A stretch of DNA of 64,000 nt. It comes from Halopiger goleimassiliensis. GTDB taxonomy: Archaea; Halobacteriota; Halobacteria; Halobacteriales; Natrialbaceae. Location: NCBI RefSeq assembly GCF_000455345.1, contig NZ_HG315690.1, forward strand, positions 310,001 to 374,000, read 5' to 3'. A model generated the notes under the pieces. The model worked only from the letters and a program-made list of their open reading frames with translations. It ran no database searches and was not told the origin of the DNA. The position numbers and the translations under genes were made by a program. Shown here piece by piece: positions 27,129 to 35,719 of the stretch; within the stretch, counting starts at the first letter, position 1, and each line of letters opens with the position of its first letter.

Positions 27129-27307
27129 TCGTCCAACCGCTCCCGCGGGGCCAGCCGGTCGAACTCGAGTTCGCCGGCCGTCGCCTCGAGGGCACTGTCG
27201 CTGACGTCCGCTGGGACCCATCCTGGGCGAACCCGCGAACGGAGATCGTCGTCGACGCCGACGGCGCGCGGATCACGGTCGGTCGGGGGTCGGTCACTCC
27301 CCGATGA
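27125..27307 (+). CDS. small beta-rich viral protein
   Basis: 60 aa, starts in an ATGA overlap with the preceding stop. MIVQPLPRGQPVELEFAGRR suggests a short SH3-like or OB-like barrel. Its own TGA overlaps another ATG (27304) that opens only 15 codons, perhaps the start of a lost gene. Function is unknown. Confidence 0.5.
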   Translation: MIVQPLPRGQPVELEFAGRRLEGTVADVRWDPSWANPRTEIVVDADGARITVGRGSVTPR

Positions 27308-27524
27308 CGTCCGGCGTCGCCCCCTGCCTCGCCGGACCGAGGGCCTGTTGACACCCCACCGCTTCCGCTGTACCGTTTCGGGGCGGGCACAATCCCGCGA
27401 CTGCATCCCCACGCATTACGTCGACGCACTACACTACCACGGACCGTCCCGACCCGCGCCGGGATCTGGCCGGGAAGGCCGCGCACGACGCGCCCTGGCG
27501 CACCTGTTTCCATACTCGACCACC

Positions 27525-27725
27525 ATGCTCGATACCATCCCTTGCAGACCGTTGCAACGCCTGATCCGGGCCATTCGTGTCCGGTATTTCATGGTGAACT
27601 GGCCCGAGTCCGTCCCGACACTCGAGACGACGACCCCAGCGCCGGGACCGCTCGAGGGCGGTCTCGAGTGGCCCACGGAAGACGAGATCGCGACGGTGAT
27701 CGGCGTGTACGCAACGGGGGACTGA
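27525..27725 (+). CDS. 66-aa hypothetical viral protein
   Basis: Starts MLDTIPCRPLQRLIRAIRVR, basic N-terminus, then acidic PTEDEIATVIGVYATGD. No domain is recognised. The preceding 200 bases (27308-27524) hold no clear gene and may have lost one. A six-base gap separates it from the membrane gene at 27732. Confidence 0.45.
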   Translation: MLDTIPCRPLQRLIRAIRVRYFMVNWPESVPTLETTTPAPGPLEGGLEWPTEDEIATVIGVYATGD

Positions 27726-27731
27726 CGAGTG

Positions 27732-27953
27732 ATGGTCACGACAAGCACGATTCGCGTCGTCGCGTGGACGGCAAGCCTTGTGACCGCTGGTGCTGCGTTC
27801 GGGATGGACTGGGCTATCCAAACCGTCGAGATTCCGCTGTGGGCGCTCCTGGTCGTGACGTTCGTCCCGACTCGAGACCTCGTCGACGCGACGATCGAGA
27901 TTCTGGATGCAGTCGTTCAGAAGATGACACCCGCCGATAGTGATCGGCCATGA
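27732..27953 (+). CDS. small two-helix membrane protein
   Basis: 73 aa. Two hydrophobic segments (VVAWTASLVTAGAAFGMDWA and IPLWALLVVTFVP) are followed by a short amphipathic tail. A holin-like size and topology is seen, but archaeal viral lysis genes are poorly known and this is not evidence of lysis. Its stop overlaps the next ATG (ATGA 27950-27953). Confidence 0.55.
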   Translation: MVTTSTIRVVAWTASLVTAGAAFGMDWAIQTVEIPLWALLVVTFVPTRDLVDATIEILDAVVQKMTPADSDRP

Positions 27954-28399
27954 CCGAGGACCGCACTGAACTGACCGGCGTCGACGCGGCGATCGCGGAC
28001 GAACTCGAGGTCGCTGGCTTCGATACTGCCGACGAACTGGCCGACGTCCACCTGATCGGTGAGGAGTATGGTCGCTCGCTGGGGATGAACCCGCGCGAGA
28101 TCGCTCAAGGTATCAACGACGACGTCGAGGCCGTCGGAAAGCCACGGGCGACGGTCTTTCCTCGGACGGAGGTTATCCGCGCCCACTCGGAAGGATCGCT
28201 CGACCGCTACGAGCGGATGATGGGTGACGCTGATGTCACGATCATGGCGGAGCTTCCGACGGCCGGCGACTCCTGCGTCTGCGAGAAACGGCCCAATGCT
28301 GCCGGTCGGGCTCCGTATTCGATCCGCGAGTTCAGAGGATTAGCATACCATTTACCGCTGCACCCTCAGCGTGGTGTTGTACCTATGACTGCCAACTGA
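27950..28399 (+). pseudogene. remnant of SPP1-gp7/MuF-type head morphogenesis protein
   Basis: 149 codons. The N-terminal 35 residues resemble a helix-hairpin-helix. From about residue 45 the text reads NPREIAQGINDDVEAVGKPR then RTEVIRAHSEGSLDRYERM, which is the recognisable C-terminal half of gp7/MuF proteins that join the portal. The family end CPxC...YSIREFRG...HPxCRC is present only in damaged form (CVCEKR, YSIREFRG, HPQRGVVP) with zinc Cys lost. The portal-proximal half is missing. This marks a deletion of the head module. Confidence 0.6.
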
Positions 28400-29018
28400 T
28401 CGCTGTTCCTCGATCCTCGACTCAGGCGTGGTGGTCCTCGAGGACGGTTCGATTCCGTCCACGCCCTTCTGCCGGCGCGGTGCCGGCGCGTATCGATCCC
28501 CGTGGTGGCGAACTACCTGTTTTCGAACCGATATGCGAGCAAGCGACGCGACCCGGAGCGCCACGCTCCGTGTCAACGCCGGCGAGGTCCGCGTCGAGGA
28601 ACGCCGCGCGATCTCGTCGTGCTGCTCGAGGACAAAACCGCCGCGACGAGGGGAGGCTACCCGACTCACAGAAGTAACCGGTCCTCGTCGTATCCAACCA
28701 ATTACGGTGTCCTCGAGCACGGAGTCGCCCCAGAACGGGACCACGGAACGTCAGTTCAGACTCCAGGTAAGCGTGGTAGCGAATGATGGCTGGTGATGCG
28801 CTCAGTCGCCGCCGACCTACCGCACGGCCGAAGTCATGTCGCCAGTGGCGAACCGCATGGACGTTGATGTCGAAGCACCAGAACTTCCACCGGACGGAAC
28901 AACGTCGGGAAGCTGGAACGAGGTCACGGGTAGCCGCCTCGCCCTGCTTCAGGATTGGCAGGTGACGACGTACAGGCAGAACAGCTAATCGACCTCCTAC
29001 ACACGAGATTACAACATC
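28400..29018. other. deletion-scar region between head remnant and tail genes
   Basis: 619 bases in which pieces of natural-looking protein appear in different frames without complete genes. One frame near 28640-28790 includes TNYGVLEHGVAPERDHGTS, reminiscent of gp10-like neck proteins, and another ends RQFRLQVSVVANDGW. This is the position where capsid and head-tail connector genes lie in related viruses. Broken frames and loss of codon pattern point to decay. Confidence 0.5.
28836..28988 (+). pseudogene. C-terminal piece of a neck or tail-completion gene
   Basis: 50 codons from an internal ATG: MSPVANRMDVDVEAPELPPD and onward to YRQNS then TAA, 30 bases before the tail-tube gene. The frame is open for 13 codons further upstream and then stops at TGA (28794). 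A head-tail joining or tail-terminator protein normally sits here. I treat it as the surviving end of such a gene. Confidence 0.4.
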
Positions 29019-29546
29019 ATGGCAGAAATCACGAACGAACTCGAAGTTGAAGGTAGTACGGTCTCAGTGATCCACGTCGACGAAAGCGAGACCGAACCAG
29101 TTCGAACGATCCTCGCCCACTGCACGAAAGAGGATCTCTCGGTGACGATCGACGAGGACGACGAAGACTTCAACCCGGGAAGTTTCCGGCGAACAAAGCG
29201 TTACCGGACGAACAACACGATCGACATCGAGGTCACATCGGCGATTGCGCCGGACCTCGATGCCCTGGAGAAGATCGGAGCGGTCGATTCGGACGGAAAA
29301 GTCACGTTCTCGGGCGAGGATCGCAAGATCCAGGCGGCCGATGACGAGTTCATCGAGATCGCCTACTTCGACCACAAACCCGACTACACGTCGGTCGACG
29401 TCGAAGCCGACTCGGAACTACTGCACCGTGCGGAGGACTGCGAACTCACCAGCCCCGAGGTCGACCCGAGTCAGACGCCCCCGACGGCGTCATGGACGTG
29501 GTGGGTCGAGGGTGACTTCTACATCGACTACAGCTCCAGCGCCTAA
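29019..29546 (+). CDS. major tail (tube) protein
   Basis: 175 aa, beta-rich and acidic: MAEITNELEVEGSTVSVIHV, then RYRTNNTIDIEVTSAIAPDL and FIEIAYFDHKPDY. Size, composition and position (first tail gene, before the chaperone and tape measure) match haloviral tail-tube proteins of siphovirus type. A myovirus would need a sheath gene of about 400 aa beside it, and none is present. It looks intact. Confidence 0.72.
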   Translation: MAEITNELEVEGSTVSVIHVDESETEPVRTILAHCTKEDLSVTIDEDDEDFNPGSFRRTKRYRTNNTIDIEVTSAIAPDLDALEKIGAVDSDGKVTFSGEDRKIQAADDEFIEIAYFDHKPDYTSVDVEADSELLHRAEDCELTSPEVDPSQTPPTASWTWWVEGDFYIDYSSSA

Positions 29547-29553
29547 CTAACCC

Positions 29554-30009
29554 ATGAGCATCGCAAACGCCGAAGCCGCGAACCAGTCTCTCGAGGCACA
29601 GCGCGAGCAAGTACGAGAGCGGAAAGCGCGCCACCGTGAAAACGCGAGCATCAAGCAGCAGCTCCAGCAGGACCGAGCGGAACACACGTTCACGGTCGAG
29701 TGGTACAACGGTCGTGAACTTCCGTTTACCCCGCTTCCGAGAGAGGCCAGCGATGCGCTCGACGGTAAGCGCGAGCGGATGGCCCACTGCGCTCAAAACG
29801 GCCAGTGGGAAGAACTCGCGGAGCAGGCGGATTATCTCGCACGAAAGTCTCCCGAGTGGCTCGCGGAGGCGTGGGACGGTGACGAACCGCTGTACGCCGA
29901 CGACTGGGACGACATTTACGACGACGACGAGCTCCTCGAGCTACTCAACAAGGTCGACCAACGGGGCGAAGGTGCCGAACTCGAGGCTGTGAAGGAGTTT
30001 CTCGGGTAG
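29554..30009 (+). CDS. tail assembly chaperone (G-like)
   Basis: 151 aa, helical and charged: AQREQVRERKARHRENASIK, then a globular part with FTVEWYNGRELPFTPLP and a DWDDIYDDDELLELLNKVD tail. The gene between tube and tape measure is the chaperone in tailed viruses and is typically expressed as short and long forms by ribosomal frameshift. An overlapping frame directly after it fits the long form. Seven bases separate it from the tube gene. Confidence 0.65.
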   Translation: MSIANAEAANQSLEAQREQVRERKARHRENASIKQQLQQDRAEHTFTVEWYNGRELPFTPLPREASDALDGKRERMAHCAQNGQWEELAEQADYLARKSPEWLAEAWDGDEPLYADDWDDIYDDDELLELLNKVDQRGEGAELEAVKEFLG

Positions 30010-30163
30010 CGACTTCGGAATCTGGTGGTTCGAGTTACTCGCACTGTTCGGGATGACACCCGGCGAATGGGGAGAGTTGCGGCAGGATAGAAGGATCTTC
30101 CTTGAGCACGCCTACCTGAACTATCGCGAAGAGTACGGGAGTGCGTTACAGAGTCGATTATGA
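30002..30163 (+). CDS. probable frameshift extension of the tail chaperone (T-like)
   Basis: A frame one base ahead of the chaperone is open from 29993 to TGA at 30161-30163. It reads SGSDFGIWWFELLALFGMTP and then EWGELRQDRRIFLEHAYLNY. A +1 (or -2) slip in the 29993-30009 window would fuse it to the chaperone, as in lambda G/GT. An internal ATG at 30050 region could alternatively start a 36-aa protein. The T-like segment precedes the tape measure as expected. Confidence 0.55.
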   Translation, partial: SGSDFGIWWFELLALFGMTPGEWGELRQDRRIFLEHAYLNYREEYGSALQSRL

Positions 30164-30385
30164 CGAGTCTTGTCGTTCGTCCCACCACACAGCCAGTCCG
30201 ATAATCGGGCTACCGATAATACACAGCCCTCCGAGCCCCATCATGAGTAACCCAGCGGGCACGAAGATGATGGTGGTGATGACCCCGCCTACGAGCAACC
30301 CTCCCCCCATTAACGCGAAAATGAACGTAATCAACCCTGGACTCATATCTTCCTGATCAAAATCGTCTTGATTGTAATAATACAT
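30158..30385 (-). CDS. small membrane protein on the opposite strand inside the tail operon
   Basis: 75 aa. Two long hydrophobic helices (ITFIFALMGGGLLVGGVITT and LLMMGLGGLCIIGSPIIGLA) lie between polar ends. It lies between the chaperone and the tape measure, reads against both, and its end overlaps the chaperone extension by six bases. The local sequence is AT-richer. This is the layout of an added 'moron' gene with its own promoter, often host-affecting (for example surface exclusion). Function unknown. Confidence 0.6.
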   Translation of the reverse strand: MYYYNQDDFDQEDMSPGLITFIFALMGGGLLVGGVITTIIFVPAGLLMMGLGGLCIIGSPIIGLAVWWDERQDSS

Positions 30386-30462
30386 ACTTCAGAGTTGATC
30401 CGTCCATATTATAATTCTATCGACCGTTCAACGCAGACCAACGACTGATGAGTGATTAACAC

Positions 30463-32418
30463 ATGGCTTTCGAGAGACTGAGAGCGGACCTAAAACTCGA
30501 CACCAGTGGTTTCCGATCTGGAGTGAAGGACGTCCGACGCGATTGGGATAGTCTGCAAGATCGGGCAGAGTCCACTGGCCAGTCGATGCAAAAGGCCGGT
30601 GAGATCATGAGGGCCGGGATCACTGCCCCGATTGCGGCCATCGGATCTGGATCCATCGAAACGGCATCTAACGTCGAAGAGATGGAGGCCCGGTTCAACG
30701 AGGTGTTCGAATCTTCCGCTGATCGCGTTGAAGCGTGGGTACAGACCCATGCCGACGAGATCGGCCGGTCGGAAAACCAACTCAAGGAGTACGCAACCGA
30801 TTTCGGTTCCCTTCTCAACGCGATGGGAACGACCGAAGAGCAGTCGGCCGGTATGAGCCAGCAACTCACGGAATTGACGGCCGACCTCGCTTCGTTCAAC
30901 AACCAATCTGAGGAGCAAGTTCAGCAGAATCTCGAGAGCGCCTTAGTAGGCGAATCTCAAGCCGTCCAGGAGTACGGGATAGATCTCAGTGGCGCTCGAG
31001 TTGAGCAGCAGTTGATGAACGATGGACTCGCAGCGAGTAGAGAAGAGGCGACTGAAGCCGAACTTGCCCAGGCCCGACTCAACGCGATCATGGAGCAGAC
31101 GGAAGACGCGCAGGGGCACGCAGCCCGTACTTCCGATTTGTTCGCCAACAGAATGCGAGATCTCAGGGGCGACACGGAAGAACTTAGAGCGGAAATCGGC
31201 GAGCACCTCTTACCGATCGCCACGGGGCTTGTGAACCTCCTCTCGTCGCTGATTGGATGGTTCAATGGGCTCTCGGACACACAACAGAAGGTAATCGTGA
31301 TTACTGGCGGTCTAGTGGCCGCAATCGGGCCGCTATTGCTAGGGATCGGAAAAATCCTGGCCATGCTCCCAGCAGCGGCAACGGGATTCGGGATGGTCGC
31401 AGGAGCGATCACTAATACGGTTCTCCCGGCGTTGGGGTCGATGGTGACCACCCTCGCCCCGATCCTAGCCGTACTAGCAGCTCTCACGACAGCTGCCTAC
31501 GTCCTGTATCGGGCGTGGCGTGGCAATTGGCTCGGTATCCGTGACATCCTCAATTGGGCGTTGGGCCCGATTACGGACGGCATCGACTGGATTATAGACA
31601 AACTGTTCGGGATTAGCGATGCCACTGAGAAGGTTGCGGGTTACTTCGGAGACTTCATCGACTGGTTGATAGGACTCGTCAACAAGATCCCTGGTATCAA
31701 CATCGACTCCGATAGCGGTGAAGTTGAAATCGAAGCCGAGACTGATGAAGGGGAAGTTGATGAGACGATGGAACTCGAGGAACCAGCCGAAGTCGACGAC
31801 TTCGGGGAAGACCTCGAAGAGGAGTTTGAGGGAATAGGCGAGCAGTCCGGCCAGTCCTTCAGTGACGGGTTCAGCAACGGCTTAGTCGAAAGCCTGGATA
31901 CCGAGGAGATCCGCGAAGAGGGGATTAGCCAGATCGAGGAAGAAATCGAAGCCGTTCAAGAGGATGATAGCCTGTCGATCCACGAACGACGACAGACAGT
32001 AGATGAACTCGAGGACGAAATTAAAGAACTCGAGGAAGCGGAGGATATCACGGACTTCGACCGAGAGCTGGTTGTAGACGTTGCGGACCAGGAGCTCCAG
32101 GAAGAGCGTGAAGAGGCCGAAGCGCTGCAAGAGGTCTATGATGAACTCGAGGAACGCGACGTAGATGTAGAAGGGGAGCTGGATCCAACCCAGTACGATC
32201 AGATCGACGTCGGACATCAGGTTGACGACCTGATGGCGGCAGAGCAGGATCCAGAAACCGACCAGTCGGGCGACCTCTCCAGAGACGACCTCCAACAGGC
32301 GTTCCATGACGCCCTCGATCAGTTCTTCGAGGGTCGGCGCTTCACTATCGAACAAGAAATCGACCATCGCGAGATCCGCAGCTGGTTCAAGGAACAAATC
32401 GACGCAGTGCTCACGTGA
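30463..32418 (+). CDS. tail tape measure protein
   Basis: 651 aa. It begins MAFERLRADLKLDTSGFRSG, the common tape-measure opening, with long helical and coiled-coil stretches. A central hydrophobic part covers about 285-355 (TGGLVAAIGPLLLGIGKILA, LGSMVTTLAPILAVLAALTT). An acidic coiled C-terminal third follows (EEIEAVQEDDSLSIHERRQT). Tape measures set tail length at roughly 0.15 nm per residue, which would give a tail near 100 nm. Its frame is intact. Confidence 0.88.
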   Translation: MAFERLRADLKLDTSGFRSGVKDVRRDWDSLQDRAESTGQSMQKAGEIMRAGITAPIAAIGSGSIETASNVEEMEARFNEVFESSADRVEAWVQTHADEIGRSENQLKEYATDFGSLLNAMGTTEEQSAGMSQQLTELTADLASFNNQSEEQVQQNLESALVGESQAVQEYGIDLSGARVEQQLMNDGLAASREEATEAELAQARLNAIMEQTEDAQGHAARTSDLFANRMRDLRGDTEELRAEIGEHLLPIATGLVNLLSSLIGWFNGLSDTQQKVIVITGGLVAAIGPLLLGIGKILAMLPAAATGFGMVAGAITNTVLPALGSMVTTLAPILAVLAALTTAAYVLYRAWRGNWLGIRDILNWALGPITDGIDWIIDKLFGISDATEKVAGYFGDFIDWLIGLVNKIPGINIDSDSGEVEIEAETDEGEVDETMELEEPAEVDDFGEDLEEEFEGIGEQSGQSFSDGFSNGLVESLDTEEIREEGISQIEEEIEAVQEDDSLSIHERRQTVDELEDEIKELEEAEDITDFDRELVVDVADQELQEEREEAEALQEVYDELEERDVDVEGELDPTQYDQIDVGHQVDDLMAAEQDPETDQSGDLSRDDLQQAFHDALDQFFEGRRFTIEQEIDHREIRSWFKEQIDAVLT

Positions 32419-32423
32419 TCACC

Positions 32424-33539
32424 ATGCGTTTGTACACACTCGACATCGACGACGGCGACGTGAGCCCCCCGACGCAATCCGGGGGCCTCGATATCGACAG
32501 CCAAACAATCCTGGGGGAGGTCGGAACTGCGAAGCCGATCGCCTCGTCAGCGCCAACGATCGATCCGACGATCACGTCTGACGTTGATCGTGTCGCACTC
32601 GCGTTGTTCGAACTCCTGAACGCACCCCAATTCGCCCCGGTACCGCTGTCCGACACGCCCAGTATCGGTCTAGATGGGTGGTACGGAGCATCGCGAGCCG
32701 ATCGACAGCTCAAACTGTCCGATGACGAGGACGTGGTAGAGCAAGTCAAACCGTCTTTCGAGTGCGTCGGCACGCCGCAGTCGCATCTCCGCGAGATCGT
32801 CCACTCGAGCCGTCAGGTCGACCACGAGTTCGGCAACGACCTCGACTACCGTGTCCCGGCACCGACTGCAGCGGCCCCAGTCTGGTGGATCGACACCGAG
32901 GACAAACATCGCGAGCCGGCAGCCCCCGACGCGACCGTCGAGACGGCCTACGGGACGGTCGACCTGTTCGACCTCGAGGCCGGCGAGGACATCCTCGGCG
33001 TCGACCTCGAGAACGTCGGGATCGTCTATAAGGTGCCCCTCGAGGACGACGGCGTCGGCGACGTCCGGATGTGGGACTCCCTCGGACGGGATGATCCCGC
33101 GGACTGGCGGCAGCTCTTCTCGAAGAAGCTCCCCACCGAAGGAGATCGTGTCGTCGACAACGGCCGTATCCGGCTGATGCTGGACGATCGCGACGGGAGC
33201 GTCGACGCCCAGGAGTGGGACCCGGACACCGAAGAGTGGACTGACACCGGCCTCGCGGACGATCAGTCCGCCGACGTCGAGCTGCTCGACGTCGACGTAC
33301 TCGAGATCGGGATGGTCCGGGTGCGCTGCCAGCTGACGTTCGACGTCGCTGGCGAGGAGACCATCCTGGACGCGATCGTCCACTCTGGGCGACCTCGGGT
33401 GCAGTTCACTCTCGCGCCGAGCGAAGACGAGGCGATCCCGGACTCGCTCGAAAACTGGCTCGACCCGATCGCGTCGACGTCGCTCGTGGATCCAGTTGCG
33501 GAGAAGACGCTCGTCAGCCGTTCGGAAGTACGGAAGTAA
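32424..33539 (+). CDS. distal tail protein-like
   Basis: 371 aa from ATG; a GTG at 32415 overlapping the tape-measure stop is also possible. Mixed beta protein with WDSLGRDDPADWRQLF and LENWLDPIASTSLVDPVAEK. It follows the tape measure directly, the position of the Dit/hub ring in siphovirus tails. No motif proves it. The frame is complete and codon use matches the neighbouring tail genes. Confidence 0.6.
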   Translation: MRLYTLDIDDGDVSPPTQSGGLDIDSQTILGEVGTAKPIASSAPTIDPTITSDVDRVALALFELLNAPQFAPVPLSDTPSIGLDGWYGASRADRQLKLSDDEDVVEQVKPSFECVGTPQSHLREIVHSSRQVDHEFGNDLDYRVPAPTAAAPVWWIDTEDKHREPAAPDATVETAYGTVDLFDLEAGEDILGVDLENVGIVYKVPLEDDGVGDVRMWDSLGRDDPADWRQLFSKKLPTEGDRVVDNGRIRLMLDDRDGSVDAQEWDPDTEEWTDTGLADDQSADVELLDVDVLEIGMVRVRCQLTFDVAGEETILDAIVHSGRPRVQFTLAPSEDEAIPDSLENWLDPIASTSLVDPVAEKTLVSRSEVRK

Positions 33540-33569
33540 CGGATAGCGGCTTTCCAGCACCAACAGACC

Positions 33570-35012
33570 ATGACACTCCTACAGTACGACCTCGGAGACG
33601 CGGCGGATAGCCTCGGACAGAACCAACTCACGGCCTCGCTGTCGGGCACGTTCGTCCGCGACGATCCCGGCCTGGACCTCGTGGACGGCGACGTTACGTG
33701 TGAGGCCCACGGCGTGACGATCGACGGCACCGAGTTGGACGTCAACGCGCAGAGCGTGACCATCCCCGCTGCGGACCCGGACGACCCCCGCCGGGACGTC
33801 GTGTGGGTCGACGACACGGGTACGCTACAGATCCGCGAGGGGCTGGCGGCCGCGCCGGAGCCCAGTGACGAGACGCGCTTTCGCCTGTGGTCGCCCGCGC
33901 CGGACCCGATGCAGGACGTCCTGCTCGCTGATCGCAGCGGAGTCGTGCTGGGCGAGGTGTTCGTCCCGGTCGGCGCCGACACCACCGCGCTGGATCCGGA
34001 AACGGACCTGCGCGAGCGGGCCGTCGAGGGCGCTGATCCCGGTAACGTCGAGAACCTCACCACTGATGGCGCGGAAGGCACTGTCCCCACAGCGCAGCCG
34101 GACGGAACGCTGGAGATGTCCCCGGTCGTCAACGACGAGACCAGCGTCTTCGGCAGGGGGCTCGAGGGCGATCTCGTCTTCAGCGAGGACACCGCCGAGA
34201 GCGGGGTCGTCGAGGCAGAAACCATCACGGTCGAGTCCGGGACCACCGTGACGGTGGACGGCGGGCTGATCCTGATGGCCCAGGACTACATCGAGGTCGA
34301 GGGCACGATCGACGGCGACGGCGGCGCCAATAACGGAGGCTACGGGGGCAACGGATCGTTCTCTCCGTCGGCCGGCGGCGACGGCGGTCCAGGCGTGTTC
34401 AGTCCCGACGGTCCAGGCGGATCCGGCGGGTCCGGCGGCGTGTCAGACCCCATCGAGGCGCCCGACGGCGGGGCCGGGGGCGACGGCGACGACTCCGACC
34501 CCGCGCCGTTCAGCGACATGGTCCAGGAGTTCCTGCCCCACCGCTACCTCGAGACCTTCATCCACGAGAACTGTGGTGCCGGCGGAGGAGGCGGCGCGTC
34601 GGGTGTCGCGGACAGCGATGCCGACGGCGGCAACGTGAGCGGCGAGGATGGCTCTCCTCCCGGTGGTGGAGGCGGCGGCGGAGTCCGTGCATCCGACAAG
34701 GACGACCACGGGTACGGCGGCGAGGGCGGGGCGGGCGGCGCGTGGATACTGCTCGTCGCGCCGGAAATCCGCGGGTTGGGCACCATTACCGCCAGGGGCG
34801 AGGACGGTCTGGACGGGTCCGGTAGCCAGGCTGCCGGCGGCGGAGGAGGTGGCGGCTCCGGAGGCCTACTCATGTACTACGGAGATAAGGTCGGCTCCTT
34901 CACCGAAGACGTTAGCCGCGGCCTCGGAGGCTCCGGAGCCAGCGGCTTCGGAAACGCCGGAGGGGACGGCGCTGACGCCGAGGATGGCATGATTATCGAG
35001 TTCAGCACATGA
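33570..35012 (+). CDS. glycine-rich tail adhesin-like protein
   Basis: 480 aa. The first 170 residues form an acidic beta-rich anchor (FRLWSPAPDPMQDVLLADRS). A short helix-like beta segment follows, and from about residue 250 there are many Gly runs, for example GGDGGPGVFSPDGPGGSGG and GAGGGGGASG. A core strand LLVAPEIRGLGTITARGEDG lies between them. This resembles glycine-rich adhesins such as T-even-type gp38, where poly-Gly sheets display variable receptor-binding loops. Its stop overlaps the next start (ATGA 35009-35012). Receptor binding is inferred. Confidence 0.65.
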   Translation: MTLLQYDLGDAADSLGQNQLTASLSGTFVRDDPGLDLVDGDVTCEAHGVTIDGTELDVNAQSVTIPAADPDDPRRDVVWVDDTGTLQIREGLAAAPEPSDETRFRLWSPAPDPMQDVLLADRSGVVLGEVFVPVGADTTALDPETDLRERAVEGADPGNVENLTTDGAEGTVPTAQPDGTLEMSPVVNDETSVFGRGLEGDLVFSEDTAESGVVEAETITVESGTTVTVDGGLILMAQDYIEVEGTIDGDGGANNGGYGGNGSFSPSAGGDGGPGVFSPDGPGGSGGSGGVSDPIEAPDGGAGGDGDDSDPAPFSDMVQEFLPHRYLETFIHENCGAGGGGGASGVADSDADGGNVSGEDGSPPGGGGGGGVRASDKDDHGYGGEGGAGGAWILLVAPEIRGLGTITARGEDGLDGSGSQAAGGGGGGGSGGLLMYYGDKVGSFTEDVSRGLGGSGASGFGNAGGDGADAEDGMIIEFST

Positions 35013-35713
35013 CCAGGCTCCGATATGACGAGGCACCGTACGATGCCACCTCGTACGGGCTGGGTCTGCCGAGGAGGGTCACCGGGCTCGAGGTCGAGGG
35101 GACCTCGGAGGGGTCGGTATCGCTCTCTTGGGACCCCGCGGGGTCCGCCGACGAGTACGCCGTCCTCCGGTCGCGTAGCCCCGACTCCGGCTACACAGAG
35201 GTCGCGGTCCTCGCCAACACCGCGTACACCGACGACGCGCTCGTCGCCGGCAGGACCTACCACTACAAGGTCCTGGGTCGGAACATCACGGGAGACGGGC
35301 CGCTGTCGGCCGAGGTCACCGCGACGACCGACCTCGCGCCGCCGCAACTGACGTTCGACACCTCCCAGAAGCGCGAGATCACGGTCACGGTCGACCTCGC
35401 CGACGACAACGACGAGGGCGAGGTCAGGTTGGAGCGCGACGGGTCGGAGATAGCGACGCTCACCGACCTGGACACCCTCGAGTACTCAGATGCAGACTCG
35501 ATTCTCGACGGCGAGGCCTACGACTACGTTGCGATCCGGGACACGGGCGACGCCACCGCCCGGACCGACCCCGAGACCGCTATCGCGTACATTCCTCCGG
35601 TCGAAGACCTTGACCTCGACGGCACCGAGCCGCAGACGCTCGTGGCCCAGTGGACAGACATCCTCAACAACGGGCGCTACCGCGTCCAGATTCGCGACGA
35701 CACCAAGGAGTGA
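35009..35713 (+). CDS. fibronectin type III tail protein, ends in half an FN3 domain
   Basis: 234 aa. A clear FN3 domain spans about 23-106 (VTGLEVEGTSEGSVSLSWDP, YHYKVLGRNITGDGPLS). A second divergent one covers about 107-190. A third begins at about 192 (VEDLDLDGTEPQTLVAQWTD) but stops after four strands. The missing second half of such a domain appears at the start of the 901-aa gene at 36811. FN3 repeats are common in viral tail tips. Intact frame. Confidence 0.7.
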   Translation: MTRLRYDEAPYDATSYGLGLPRRVTGLEVEGTSEGSVSLSWDPAGSADEYAVLRSRSPDSGYTEVAVLANTAYTDDALVAGRTYHYKVLGRNITGDGPLSAEVTATTDLAPPQLTFDTSQKREITVTVDLADDNDEGEVRLERDGSEIATLTDLDTLEYSDADSILDGEAYDYVAIRDTGDATARTDPETAIAYIPPVEDLDLDGTEPQTLVAQWTDILNNGRYRVQIRDDTKE

Positions 35714-35719
35714 CTACTC

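Noticed and set aside
27732-27953. Holin assignment
   Set aside because: Two helices and small size are not enough; no endolysin is encoded and archaeal lysis genes are not established.
28428-28796. Intact 122-aa gene after the head remnant
   Set aside because: Opening half is Arg/Ser/Cys-rich and unnatural; only its last part looks coding, so it is treated as scar sequence.
30463-32418. Contractile-tail (myovirus or tailocin R-type) interpretation
   Set aside because: No sheath or baseplate wedge genes are present; gene order and tube size fit a non-contractile tail.
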